Shown here in pieces: positions 45,832-57,576 of a stretch of 64,000 nucleotides of DNA (position 1 is the stretch's first letter; every line of letters starts with the position of its first letter). The stretch lies in NCBI RefSeq assembly GCF_019175385.1, contig NC_083338.1, forward strand, positions 93,889,777-93,953,776. The letters are read 5' to 3'. The stretch is from Lycium barbarum. Lineage: Eukaryota; Streptophyta; Magnoliopsida; Solanales; Solanaceae. The notes under the pieces are model-generated. The model worked only from the letters and a program-made list of their open reading frames with translations. It did not search any database and had not been told where the DNA came from. The position numbers and the translations under genes were made by a program.

Positions 45832-47950
45832 TGTCAAACCCCGTAATTTATACGTTGAGTTTCGCCGTGAGTTAGCCGACGTGAATTCAGAAATTAAAGT
45901 TTTCATCAAGGTTATAAGGGATTTTACATATTCCTTTTGTGGGTATGAGAGTTTAAGTTAAACCTAACAAGTATCAGAAAGATTGGAGGCAGAACGAATT
46001 AAAAGAAACTGAGTGTGACAGCAGAGCAGTTCGACGCCTATCTTGACGGACCGTAGATGGTAGACGGCCCATCAGTCCCTACCTTCGAACCACCATTAGA
46101 GAGTCATCTCTGATTAGGAAGTTTGAGGCCACCACTCGACGGTCGTCGAGCAGATCGATGGTCCGTCGAGTTGACTGTCGAAGTGGAGGCGGTGGAAAAT
46201 TTCCCTTTCTTATAAATTAAAGGCCACGACCTTGGGTCATTATTTCATCCAAAAATTAGATTCTTCTAGACCCTTCAAGCTCTCTCAACCATCTCTACTC
46301 ATTCATAAACATCCCAAGGTAATTCAAGTGAAGATCAAACCTTAAAACCCCAAACTAATTCATAGAAAGTGGTTATTCATGCTTCTACTTCGAGTTGTGG
46401 TGAATTTGATCTTCAGGGAAGTTGTGTGTGGCTAACGTTCTTCGAGTATAAGGTATATTTTTCATCTTATTGCTTATGCTAAGTTGATTTGGAGGTTTAG
46501 TAAGTCTTAAAGTCAAGAGAATGGTGCTAGAGAAGTCATAAGGTATTAAGTTGAAGTTGATGACTATGGGTTGATTTTTAAAGGGAGTTTTGGATTTATT
46601 TAAGTTTAAGTTGAATGTAATCTCTTGAATATGGTATTTTTGATGTTGTTGTTGTTGTTTGGGAGTTGTTTTGAGGTTTAGAGCAAGTAAGTGATATAGG
46701 GAAAATGCTGCCCGAATTTCGTTAGCTCATTTATTAGTCTAGTTTGATCTTATAAGAGTTTCAATGGCTTAACCTTAGTATGAATCTTTTTGAATGTAGA
46801 ATTGCGAGCTCAGGAGAATAGGCGTTAAGTAGTTAAGGAGAGGTATGTTAAGGATGTCCCTTTCTTTCTTATGGCATGATCTTATTGATACAAACCCATA
46901 CCAAGGATATCCGTAATGTCCCCATTTCCTAGAAATACTATAAGCTTATGGTTCTTGATGTCCTTATGATATTATTGATCTTTGTCTCATGATTATTGAT
47001 CTTGTCTTACGGTTATTGATCTTATTTGTTGATGTTGATCTCATCTTATGGTTATTGTTCCTTCAAGGTGAGATGTGATGGTGATGATACTTCCATAATG
47101 ATAATCGGAGGTTTACCGACCTTACGTCACTCCGATAGAGTTATAGTTTTTATTTGGGCTCTCATGCATGCTTATATATATATATATATATGTATGTATT
47201 TATTTTCTCTCATCGAGCCGCACTATAGTCGGCCGGGTGCGGTACCTATTGTGCACACCACTATAGTTGGATACGGATAACTCCGAGCCTTGTTATGGCA
47301 GGATACGGATGACACCAAGCCTATATGTCTGGTTACGGTATTATGATATATGTATATGTATGGATTTTTTTTTTTTTTAAAAAGGAAAGTATGCATGTTA
47401 TCCGCCTTAAGCGGCATTCAGATGTACATGCTATCTCTTTTATCTCTGATTACTTTTATGTCTTTATTATGTTGATTATTCATCCCTTGCATACTTAGTA
47501 CATTATTTGTACTGACGTCCTTTTGTTTGTGGACGCTGCATTCATGCCAGCAGGTAGATAGGGAGACGGACCGGACCCTTAGGCTGCTTCCTCAGTGTTT
47601 ATACAGGAGCACTTCACTTGTTCCGGAGCTACAGTTTAGTTGGTATACTTTTGTGTATATATGGGCATGGCGAGGTCCTGTCCCGTCCTTATTATGTTAT
47701 GCACTCCATGTTGAGGCTCGTAGACAGATATGTACAGTTCGAGGTTCTATGACCATCTTGGTCCATACCTTGTTGTATCATTATATTCTTATAGCCTTGA
47801 CGGGTTGTATACTTGAGATAAGTTTGATGACGCATATACATATAGCTTAGCTTTATGGCCTACTTAGATATGACTATGAGATGTACGTTTTGCGGTGCTC
47901 GGTAGGTTAGCTCCGGGTGCCCGTCATGGCTCTCCGGTTGGGTCGTGACA
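45832..47950 (+). repeat. LTR C, 5' LTR of the outer gypsy element
   Basis: It starts TGTCAAACCCCG and ends GGGTCGTGACA, 2,119 bp. Direct copy of LTR G (60,806-62,891), about 93-95% alike by eye in the parts compared. TATA-like 'cttataaatt' at about 46,208 follows a cluster of 'gacgg(a/t)ccgt' motifs (46,026-46,190). Repeated 'ggataCGGata..accgagcc' units lie at 47,225-47,340. Conserved hairpin at 47,496-47,514. Confidence 0.85.
47496..47514 (+). other. Conserved LTR hairpin, LTR C
   Basis: TAGTAC-ATTATTT-GTACTG (outer pair U:G). The downstream stem CGTCC..GGACG is intact. Confidence 0.7.
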
Positions 47951-47954
47951 AAAG

Positions 47955-47966
47955 TAGTATCAGAGC
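47955..47966 (+). other. Primer-binding site of the outer element
   Basis: TAGTATCAGAGC, four bases after the LTR end, is the initiator-Met tRNA primer site TGGTATCAGAGC with one G-to-A change. Confidence 0.85.
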
Positions 47967-49578
47967 AGTTCGTCCTAGAGCTATATACGAGCTGTGTCTA
48001 GTAGAGTTCTTTTTATGGGTGTTACACTTCGCAGTTTGGTATGTTAAGATTCACTAGGCGTTAGTTGTTCAAGTGTGGACGCGGGGTTATTTCTAGAATA
48101 TGCGAAATTCTATATGCTTATCTTATGATTATAAAGGTTAAGTTCGTGTAATAGGTCAAGGAAAAGTTGGAGAATGAGGTGATCTGGGAGATTAAGTTTT
48201 CGGAACCCTGGAGGAAGTTAGATAAGGATTGGTACGATAACTTTAGTTTGACTTGGAGAAAGGATATCTTTTAGTATACTAAGAGAGGATATCTTTTAGT
48301 ATACTAAGAGTTTTGAAGTGAAACAAAATCCTAAAATGAAGTTCGGGAAATCTAGTTTCTAACGCAACAAACCGTGCATCAATCGGACATCGAAATCACA
48401 CATTATGCACGTTTTAAGATCGGCTGTCAGGGCAGGGAATTAACCCTGCGCGAACACGCCAGAAAGTGGCTCGAAAGCGCAGGGCAAGACCCTACAACTC
48501 AGCGCGAACGCGCCACTTGGCAGCGCGATCGCGCTGAACAAATTTTAAGTCAGTCCAGGCAGAACCTGGACCGTTATATAAAGGGGTTACCCCCTATTTT
48601 CCTCATCCAACACCTCAAAAATTCTCCAAAATTCTGGAGAAGTCTCCCTAACTCCTAAAGCCAACTTTTAAGCCTAAATCAGGTATAATTCCCGAATTTC
48701 GATCCAGACAGCGTGTAGTTGTGATTACAAAATCGTATAGAGATGCATTGTGGCTTAAGCTCAAGGTGGAGAAGTGAAGATATAGCAATATTATCGGGAG
48801 AAAGGTATGAATCTCTTATTATTAATGTTAATCTTGGTTATTTACGGAGATAGAGCTGTTAAATAGTCGTATAATAATTTTGTTGGCAGAAATATGGGAT
48901 AAGTATCATATGGAATAATTTATGGAGTATTTTGGTATTAATGGTATTGTGGTGGATGTTGGTAGTATTGTTGTTGCTGTTGGTTGTTGAATTGAGATTT
49001 CGGGCTAGGCATATAAACATGGGAGATGCTGTCCGATTTTCGGCAAGATATAGAATAGTTTGATTTGAATACTTCGGGAAAGTGTACGATAATGAGTCTA
49101 ATGTTAGTGTGAATCCTCTTAAATGTAGACTTACGAGCTCGGACGAATAAACGTAGGTAGTTAGAGGCTGAACAGGTATGTTAAGGCTAGTCCCTTTCTT
49201 TCTGAAGGCATGATCCTATGTTATGATTCCATATAAATTTCCATAACCTCCTTGTTTCCAAAAGTTAGACGTTCATGACTCTAGAAGCTTATTATAAGGT
49301 TAAAGACGGGAATTTTTCTATGATGATTATGATGATGAGGATAATTTCATGTTTAAAAGTCCCAAGCTTATGATTTTAATGTGAACATGCGAATGTTGAG
49401 CTATTTCTTGATTTTCTAAATTTTATTCATGATCTCATCTCATGTTATTCATTCCTCTAAGGTGAAAAATAGCGACGATAATTATTCCATAATGTAATCG
49501 GAGGTTACCGACCTTACGTCACTCTGATAGAGTCGTAGCTTTTGATTGGGCTCTTATGCATGCTTATGTTATGTATGA

Positions 49579-49915
49579 TTACACCGTGTCTAACGGCACG
49601 GGTAGACACCACTACGCTGGGCGTAGTGGGCGGCTATAGATAATGATAATAACATCGTGTCTAAATGGCACGGTCAGACACCACTACACTGGACGTAGTG
49701 GGTGGCTATAGATAATGATAATAACACCGTGTCTAAATGGCACGGGCAGACACCACTACGCTGGGCGTAGTAGGCAGCTATAGATAATGATAATAACGCC
49801 AGGTCTAAATGGCACAGGCAGACACCACTACGCTGGGCGTAGTGGGCGGCTATAGATAATGATAATAACACCGTGTCTAAATGGCACGGGCAGACACCAC
49901 TAGTGGGCGGCGTGA
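49579..49915 (+). repeat. Minisatellite in LTR D, ~72-bp unit, five copies
   Basis: Each unit reads 'accgtgtctaaatggcacgggcagacaccac' and then a perfect inverted repeat CCACTACGC-TGG-GCGTAGTGG (9-bp arms) and 'gataatgataataac'. The last unit is shortened to 'ccactagtgg'. Confidence 0.85.
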
Positions 49916-50118
49916 GATGATTACCCTGGATGCGGGAGGCCTGGACGTGGGATAATGATGTTATTGATTCAGACAGTTTATGTATGTGTGTGTGATATGT
50001 TATAAAGGTAAATGTGAGCATGCATGATTCCGCCTCAAGAGGCAAGCAGTTACAGTTATCCTTTCTTCTTATGCTTTCTATACTTCCTTATTGTGTTATC
50101 ATATATGCCTTACATACT

Positions 50119-50137
50119 CAGTACATTATTCGTACTG
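50119..50137 (+). other. Conserved LTR hairpin, LTR D
   Basis: CAGTAC-ATTATTC-GTACTG. The downstream stem is weakened (TGTCA..GGATG). Confidence 0.7.
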
Positions 50138-50587
50138 ATGTCATTTCTTTTATGGATGCTGTGTTCATGCCCACAGGTAGACAGGGAGACGGCTCGGACA
50201 CCTAGGAGCCTTACCAGCAGCTGTACAGGAGCACTCCACTACTCCGGAGTTGCCGCTCATTGGTATATTCTTCTGTGTACGCATTTAGGGCGGGGTCCTG
50301 TCCCATTCTTATGATCTTAGTATTCTAGTAAAGGCTCGTAGATACTTATGTGTGGGTAATAGATGTTATGAGACTTCTTTAGCCTATACTTTGTATATCA
50401 TTTTGTAGCCTTATAGGCCTATGTATGCACACATGTTTTGGGAGATATTTGGAGATTGTTTCATGATAAGTCTGATGTTGAGAATGATGTATGTTCAGGC
50501 TGAGTATGATAGACAGCATGATAAGTGGTTCTCGGTAGTCAGCTTCGGGTACCGGTCATGGCCCACTAGTTGGGTCGTGACAATGGG

Positions 50588-50700
50588 TGTGCAGTGCACC
50601 ACACTTATAGAGCCATGTTATAAGGATTCCCTTTTCCTGACTGTGTGTTATTATTTCAGCGATGCTTGTGATGAGGAAAGCTTCAGTGGCCTAGAAGGGA
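50588..50700 (+). other. Untranslated leader of the outer element, continued
   Basis: Sequence between solo LTR D and gag. Together with 47,967-48,014 it forms the leader. No feature beyond that. Confidence 0.5.
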
Positions 50701-50706
50701 AAGACA

Positions 50707-51480
50707 GTGGCAGGTAGGAGAACTGGACGGGTACCACCGATAGAGGTTGAGGAGGGGGAGTCCCAGAATGAGGTTCCACCTCGGTCCGCCCATACACCGC
50801 TTAATCTAGAGGAGTATAGAGGAGATCTAGCCCCAGCTCTAGCTCCAACACTTCTAGTTCATCTACCTGATACCTTGGGTCAGGAGATGCGATAGGATAT
50901 TCAGTTGTTGACCCAGTTAGTAGCTGCTCAGGCCCAGCATCAGGGTACCGGTCATGGTGACAGTGCTGTTAGTGCCAGGGTACGATATTTTATTAATTTA
51001 GACCCTCCAGAGTTCTTTGGGTCGAAACCAGATAAGGACCCACAGAACTTTATAGATGGAATGTTGAGGACGTTGCGGGTGATGCATGCTTCAGACACTG
51101 AATCAGTGGAGTTGGCTTCCTATAGATTGCGAGATGTTGCTGTTCATTGGTATGAGACTTGGGTATCTTCTAGAGGGATTAATGCACCTCCATCCGTGTG
51201 GCAGGAGTTTGTAGATGCCTTCCTTTGACATTATTTGCAGGCCAGAGATTTGACCGACCTATTTATTCAGGACCAGATTAGAGTTCCAGAGCCTCAGGTT
51301 CTTAGTATAGAGGTGATTCAATTCAGATGAGGCCACCTTTACCACGATGTACTCGGTGTGGTAAATTACATATTGGACAGTGTGGCCTAGGTTCAGATGC
51401 TTGCTATGCTTGTGGCCAACCATGCTATATTATGCTTAAGTGTCCATCGACAACTGATAGAGGTATAGTTTAGTCCACAG
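50707..51480 (+). pseudogene. gag of the outer gypsy element (broken)
   Basis: The reading runs from MAGRRTGRVPP through the capsid segment 'LDPPEFFGSKPDKDPQNFIDGM', with TAG at about 50,893 and TGA at about 51,226, then a shortened linker. Two zinc-knuckle-like motifs close it (about 51,345-51,455): CTRCGKLHIGQC and CYACGQPCYIMLKC. In the second, the Gly-His of the CCHC signature reads Cys-Tyr, so it could not bind zinc normally. Part of the capsid C-terminus is deleted. Confidence 0.82.
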
Positions 51481-51608
51481 GATTGGCAGCTGGATCGTCA
51501 TCATCGGTACACCCTCCGAGGCAAGGATCTCAGACATCAACAGGCTGCAGTAGAGGCAAAAGGGGACCGTCCAGCTCGAACAGTCCTTAGAACCGCATTT
51601 ATGCACTG

Positions 51609-51965
51609 GTGGGTCGACAGGATCTTGAGTCGTCGCCTGATGTAGCTACAGGTATATTATCAGTATCTTCTCATGATATATATGAGTTGATTGATCCAGG
51701 TTCTACATTGTTGTATTTTAATCCTTTTGTTGTATGTCAGTTTGGGGTGAAACCCGAGTCGATTAAACCTTTTGATGTGTCTACACCCGTTGGTGATCCA
51801 GTGATAGCTGGACGGGTATATAGAAATTGTGTGGTTATAGTTTGTGATCGACATACGATGACATATTTTATTGAGTTATATATGGTAGACTTTGATGTCA
51901 TTATGTGTATGGATTGGTTAGACTCTTGTTATGCTAATGTTGATTGTAGAACGAAGATGGTTTAA
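51609..51965 (+). pseudogene. Retropepsin-like aspartic protease of the outer element
   Basis: 118 open codons. The active-site segment reads ELIDPGSTLLYF, the DPGS form common in this plant gypsy group, followed by the 'VIAGRVYRNCVVIV' strand and DVIMCMDWLDSCYANVDC, typical of the region before RT. It ends at a TAA. Confidence 0.8.
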
Positions 51966-52129
51966 TTTCAGTTTCCAGGAGAGTTAGTTCTAGAGTGGAA
52001 GGGTAATATAGCATCGCCGAAAGGTAGGTTTATTTTCTATCTCAAGGAAAGAAAGATAATTGCTAAGGGTTGTATTTATCATCTAGTCCGGGATCAGGAT
52101 ACAGAAGCGAAGCCATCGACTCTTCAATC

Positions 52130-53011
52130 TATTTCAGTAGTTAATGAATTTCCAGATGTATTCCCGGACGAGCTTCCAGGTTTTCCACCAGAGCAGGAGA
52201 TTGATTTTTCCATCGACGTATTACCAGATACTCAACCAATATCTATTTCTCCTTATAGAATGACACCTGATGAATTGAGGGAATTGAAAGGAGAAACTAA
52301 AGGATTTACTTGAAAAAGGCTTTATCTGGCCTAGTTCGTTGCCATTGGGAGCACCTGTATTGTTTGTAAGAAAAAAGGATGGCTCGCTACGGATGTGTAT
52401 CGACTACAGGTAGCTGAATAAGGTAACGATAAAGAACAAGTGTCCGTTTCCAAGAATTGGCGATTTATTTGATCAATTGCAGGGTGCTAAATGGTTTTCG
52501 AAGATAGATTTGAGATCAGGGTATCACCAGGTGAGGGTTAGAGAGAAAGACATTCCGAAGATAACTTTCAGAACCCGATACGGTCACTTTGAGTTTCGTG
52601 TAATGTCGTTTGGGTTGACCACCGACGGTATTCATGGACTTAATGAACAGTGTATTCTGGCATTTCTTAGATCTGTTCATGATTGTATTTATTGATGATA
52701 CTCTAGTATACTCCCGATCATAAGCAGAGCATGTGGATCATTTACGTGTTGTCCTTAAAGTTCTTCAGGTCCGGAATCTGTATGCAAAGTTCTCTAAATG
52801 TGAGTTCTGATTGAATTTTATGACTTTTCCGGGGCACATTATTTCAGCTGATGGTATTCGGGCGGATACACACAAGATTGAAGCTGTGAAGACCTGGCCA
52901 AGACCCACAACACCCAAAGAGGTTCGTAGTTTTCTGGGGTTGGCAGGTTATTATAGGAGATTTGTAGAATGTTTTTCTTCTATTTCTGCAGCACTGACGA
53001 AGCTGACTTAG
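52130..53011 (+). pseudogene. Reverse transcriptase of the outer element (broken)
   Basis: It begins with 'VVNEFPDVFPDELPG' and continues through the RMCIDYR palm motif (followed by TAG), [16 protein letters not shown], the FIDDTLVYS catalytic box at about 52,688-52,714 and the [12 protein letters not shown] thumb segment. Several stops and at least two frame changes lie between these blocks. Confidence 0.88.
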
Positions 53012-53062
53012 AAATCAACTAAATTCCAGTGGACTGATGCTTGTGAGCGTAGTTTTCAGGAG

Positions 53063-53530
53063 TTGAAGAATAGATTGACTTCGGCTCCAGTTTTGACACT
53101 TCTAGAAGGATCGGAGGGCTATGCTATCTGTTGTCATGCTTCAGGCGTTGGGCTAGGCTGTGTATTGATGCAGTACAGTAAAGTTATTGCTTACGCTTCA
53201 AGGCGGTTAAGGAAGCATGAGAAGAACTTCCAACACATGATCTAGGGTTAGCCGCGGTGATTCATGCATTAAAGATGTGGTGGCATTACTTGTATGGTGT
53301 TTATGTGGATATTTATACAGACCATAAGAGTTTCCAGTATATTTTCAAGCAGAAGGAGTTGAATTTGCGGCAAAGGTGATGGTTAGAGTTATTAAAAGAT
53401 TATGATGTTTGCATTTTGTATCACCCTAGGAAGGCGAATGTAGTAGCCGATGCTCTTAGCCGCAAATCCATGGGTAACTTGTCGTGTGTTCAGCTAGAGA
53501 AAAGGGAGTTAGTTCATAAGCTTCAATAAT
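53063..53530 (+). pseudogene. Gypsy-type RNase H of the outer element
   Basis: [30 protein letters not shown] is the RNase H start, with His where the first catalytic Asp is expected. '[16 protein letters not shown]' follows. After a frame change at about 53,243 come '[21 protein letters not shown]' and '[17 protein letters not shown]'. Confidence 0.85.
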
Positions 53531-53616
53531 TATCAAGCCTAGGAGTTCGATTATTGGACTCGAGTGATACAGCGATTGCTATTTATGATGCGACAGTTCC
53601 ATCTTTAGTAGCTTAG

Positions 53617-54609
53617 GTGAAGGAGCGCCAGTACGAGGATCCCATGTTAGTTCATTACAGAGATACATTTCCTCAGAATAAAAAGTCATTCGAGATTTTT
53701 GCAGATAGAGTTCTCAGATATCGAGATAGACTTTGTGTTCCTGATGTTGCAGAATTACATCGTCAGATTATGAGGGAGACTTATTGCTCTCGTTATTCTA
53801 TTCATCTGGGGACGACGAAGATGTATCATGATATTAAGGAAGTCTATTAGTGGGATTGAACATCAGATGCCCGGTGGATTATTGCAGGTTATCATGATTC
53901 CAACATGGAAATAAGAAGTAGTTAATATGGATTTCATTACAGGCTTTCCCTGTTCTCAGCGTAAGTTTGATTCCATATGGGTGATTGTTGATAGACTTAT
54001 TAAATCAGTCCATTTTCTGCCAATCAGGACTACTTACTCAACCGAGGATTATGCGAATATTAAGGAGATAGTCCAACTTTATGGTGTTATGGTATCTATC
54101 ATCTCCGATAGGGGTGCTCAGTTTACAACTAATTTCTGGAGGTCTTTCCGAAAGGGTTTGGGTACTCAGGTGAATCTTAGCACAAAATTCACCCCCAGAT
54201 AGATGGGCAGGCTGAGCGTACTATTCAGACCCTTAAGGATATACTACGGGCATGTGTGCTAGACTTCAGAGGTAACTGGGATGATCATTTGCCGGTTATT
54301 GAGTCCGCGTATAATAATAGCTATCATTCCAGTATCTAGATGGCCCCGTATGAGGCTTTATATGAGAAACAGTGTAGGTCACCTATCAGATGGTTCGAAG
54401 TGGGGGAGACTAAGTTAGTAGGGACAGATTTGATTGAGCAAGCAGTGGAAAAGGTCAAGCTTATTCAAGATCGACTATTGGCAGCCCAGAGTCATCGAAA
54501 GTCTTATGCAGATAATCGCCGATGAGACTTAGAGTTCCAGGTTGATGATTGGGTATTCCTGAAGGTGTCACCTATGAAGGGCATTATGAGATTCGGCAAA
54601 AAGGGTAAG
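53617..54609 (+). pseudogene. Integrase of the outer element (broken, interrupted by LTR E)
   Basis: The zinc-binding region is at 53,617-53,850, with one His read as Tyr. A deletion of part of the N-terminal/core joint follows. The catalytic core starts MDFITGFP at 53,927 and includes DSIWVIVDRL (first Asp) and SIISDRGAQFT (second Asp). A later block 'MAPYEALYEKQCRSPIRWFEVGE' leads to the GPY/F region, which is cut at 54,609 by LTR E and resumes at 56,903. Confidence 0.85.
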
Positions 54610-56902
54610 TGTTACATCTCAGAGATTTCAGATTGTTGCATTGTGAGTAGACTAACGCGAGCTGATGGTGAACATGAAGTCTTATGAGATTAAGGAGAGT
54701 ATATTATAACTTTAAGCGCGTACCATAAGATTTTTAAGTCATATGAATCGGTGAAACTAAGTTCGTCGAAGGAATCAAAATAAGTCATGTTTGGGAGGGT
54801 TTAGCAACAATTGAGTTAAAATTTGTTTAGTAATGTCTTGCGGAGGGATCTATAAGGCCTCTCATATGGTTAATGAAGTGTTATACAAGTGGCAATAAGG
54901 TTCACTAAGGATTGGGGGTTGAACGAATCGACGAGAATAAGTTTCGGAGAAAAGTGGATTATACTGTCGGATATACGGACCGTATAATTTCTATGGTATG
55001 TGTAATTGGTTGACCTCCTCTGTAAAACAATTCCAAAAAAGGGTGAACCTCTGATGGGATTGTACGGTCCATTTATACGGACCGTATAATTTGTATGGAC
55101 CATATAATTGGCCGTAGATCTGGGTCGGCCCAGATTTCTTTTTTATTATATATGACCGACCCTTGTTTATTTATTTCATCTCCCATATTTCCCAAACTCT
55201 TGAAAGCTCTAGAACCCTCTCCTAAGTAAACCCAACCAAACCCAAGAGAAATCAAAGATCAAATAGCAAGAATCAAGGGATTCAAGTGTTGAAATACTCA
55301 CTAGGGTTTGTAGGATCCAAGAATTTCTTTGGTGTTGACGTAGGGGTTTCATTCAAGTTGGTAACTTGATCCAAAGCTCATTTTTTTATGATAAAAGGTT
55401 AGTTTTCATGTCTATTTCATGTTATTAAGTATGCTTGGTTGTTGAGCAACTTGAGTGAGGGGAGAAAGTGGAAGATGAAGTTCAAATATAGATTTAATGA
55501 TATTTTGAGTAGTAAATTAACTTGAGTTATCATTGTTAGAATGCTATGAGTATAATCTTGTTGTGAAGGGTAATAATGATGACAAGGAAGTGTTGCATAC
55601 AAGTGTACAAAGGGTTGATGTGAAGTTGTTGATATAAATTGATTGTGAGAATGAATTTTGAGACTTAATGGAATATAACTACTTGATTATGATATTGTGG
55701 ATGTTGTTATGGTTGTTTGGAAGTTGTTTTGTAATATGGTGGAAGTTGATGAAATAGGGGAAATGCTGCCCAATTTTCGCTAGCTCATGAATTATACTAG
55801 TTTGAACTTAAGAGTGTCTTTAAGACCTAACCTTGGTATGAATCCTATTAAATGTAAGGCTAACCCTTCTTTCTTAAAGCATGATTCCATTGTTGTATAC
55901 ACATATGTGAAATCCATAATGTCTTCCATGACGCTTCTATTTCTAAAAAATGCTAAAGCTCATAAGTGTTGGTACTCTCATGATATCGTTGTTCTCATCC
56001 TACGATAGTTGACCCTCTAAAGATGAAATATATTAATGATTATGATGATGACGATGCTTATGTACTCCTATGTGTATACGTATGTATATATGTATGGCCA
56101 TTACGTAACACCGAGCTAGTATGTCCGTGTATGACATTCTCTGCGCGCACACCACTACAGTTGGGTACGGATAACACCGAGCCTTGCTATGGCCGGGTAT
56201 GTATGACACCAAACCTACATGGTCGGGTATGGTACTACTATATATGTATGCATATGTATGGAAGGTTTCCATTAGAAAAGGGATAAGTAAATATGATGAA
56301 CGTCTCAAGAGGTATATATGGCTCTCCTATTTCATGGCTCTTCTATCTCATGTTATCTTTCATGCTATAATTATGTTACTGCTTATGCCTTACATACTCA
56401 GTACATTATTCGTACTGACGTCCTTTTGTTTGTGGACGCGGCGTCATGCCCGCAGGTGGACAGGGAGATAGACTTGATCCTTAGGCTGCTTATCCAGAGA
56501 CTGCTTAGAGGAGCTCCATTTGATTCGGAGTTGCAGCTGTTGGTACTATTCGTTTGTGTACATATATAGGCATGGCGAAGCCCTATCCCGTCTTTATGAT
56601 GTTACATACTCTTTCTAGAGGCTCGTAGACAGTTGTGCATAGTTAGATGTCTCTTAGTCTTGTCGGCTCATATTTTGTATATCATTTTGATAGCCTTGAT
56701 GGCTTGCACATATATATGGGCATAGTTGTTGATGTTGTTATAAAAGTGCCATAGCCCGATAGAAAGTGTATTACTGATGCATAGAAATTATTAGTAGTCC
56801 ATGTGGCTCACCTAGATATGATTGTGGAAGTATGACGAGAGGTGCCCGGAGGGTTAGCTCCGGGTGCTCGTCATGACCCTCCGGTTGGGTCGTGACAGTA
56901 AG
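54605..56902 (+). mobile_element. Solo LTR E (54,610-56,897) with GTAAG target duplication, inside integrase
   Basis: It starts TGTTACATCTC and ends GGGTCGTGACA. GTAAG flanks it at 54,605-54,609 and 56,898-56,902. 2,288 bp. 'tacggaccgtata' motifs (54,965-55,105) lie just upstream of a TATA-like 'attatatatg' at about 55,145. Repeated 'gggta(c/t)gga/gta..aacaccgagcc' units are at 56,105-56,230. Conserved hairpin at 56,399-56,417. Confidence 0.88.
56399..56417 (+). other. Conserved LTR hairpin, LTR E
   Basis: CAGTAC-ATTATTC-GTACTG; downstream stem CGTCC..GGACG intact. Confidence 0.75.
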
Positions 56903-57299
56903 CTTAGTCCTCGATATATTGGACCTTACAGGATTGTTTGTAGAGTAGGCTAGGTGGCCTATGAATTAGAATTACCTTCAAAGCTCAAATCATTCCATCC
57001 AATCTTCCATGTATCGATGCTTTGTAAATGTATTGGAGATCCTTTCAGAATTGAAATTTTTGATGACATTCAGGTTACTGAACAACTATCATATGAAGAG
57101 GTTCCTATTGCTAGTCTAGATAGAAAAGCTCGAAGATTGAGGACTAAGGATGTAGCTTCAGTGAAAGTCCTTTGGAGGAACAGGAATATCGAGGAGATGA
57201 CTTGGGAAGCTGAAGAAGATATGAGATTCAAGTATCCGCATTTATTTCCACTCCTAGAGGATGTCCAGACAGAGGCACCATTGTGTTTAGGTGCGTAAT
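56903..57299 (+). pseudogene. Integrase C-terminus with chromodomain-like tail
   Basis: Removing LTR E and one GTAAG restores the reading KLSPRYIGPYRIVCRVG (GPY/F module). Then comes 'VAYELELPSKLKSFHPIFHVSML', and a chromodomain-like segment with VKVLWRNRNIEEMTWEAEEDM and YPHLF at the end. Stop at 57,297-57,299. The chromodomain marks the chromovirus branch of Ty3/gypsy. Confidence 0.85.
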
Positions 57300-57454
57300 A
57301 TTTCATTTCTTATGATATTTGGTCGTGTGAGGCCATTATTTGTTATTGTTTATTGTGGCCCTGTGTGGCTTGTATATTTTAGGTTGTTGTGACAGGTTTG
57401 TAGTGGTATAGTTATTGGGGAAACTCTACCGATTTTTTTATAAGATCTCTAGGA

Positions 57455-57576
57455 GTTTAACATTCGAGGACGAATGTTCCTAAGGGGGTAAGATGTTATA
57501 CTCCGTACTTTATATGTTGGGTTTCGCCATGAGTTAGCCGACGTGGATTCAGAAAGTGAATTTCGTCAACGTCATA
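57455..57576 (+). repeat. Polypurine tract and start of the 3' LTR
   Basis: 'aacattcgaggacgaatgtt' (57,459-57,478), itself an inverted repeat, precedes the polypurine tract 'aagggggtaaga', and the LTR starts at TGTTATACTCCG (57,494). This LTR is only about 80-85% like LTR C by eye over its first ~85 bp. It is cut at 57,576 by solo LTR F and resumes at 60,655-60,732. Confidence 0.75.

Larger units (their letters stand above)
48015..50587 (+). mobile_element. Solo LTR D (48,020-50,582) with ATGGG target duplication, in the leader
   Basis: It starts TGTTACACTTCGC and ends GGGTCGTGACA. ATGGG flanks it at 48,015-48,019 and 50,583-50,587. 2,563 bp. TATA-like 'ttatataaagg' at about 48,574 follows a GC-rich cluster of 'cgcgaacgcgcc' and 'gcgcgatcgcgc' motifs (48,430-48,540). 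A tandem minisatellite lies at 49,579-49,915 and the conserved hairpin at 50,119-50,137. A 26-bp tandem duplication ('aggatatcttttagtatac...') is at about 48,263-48,312. Confidence 0.88.

Noticed and set aside
49579..49915. Regular repeats resembling a CRISPR array
   Set aside because: The whole ~72-bp unit repeats with no unique spacers, it lies within a plant LTR with target duplications, and no cas genes are present.
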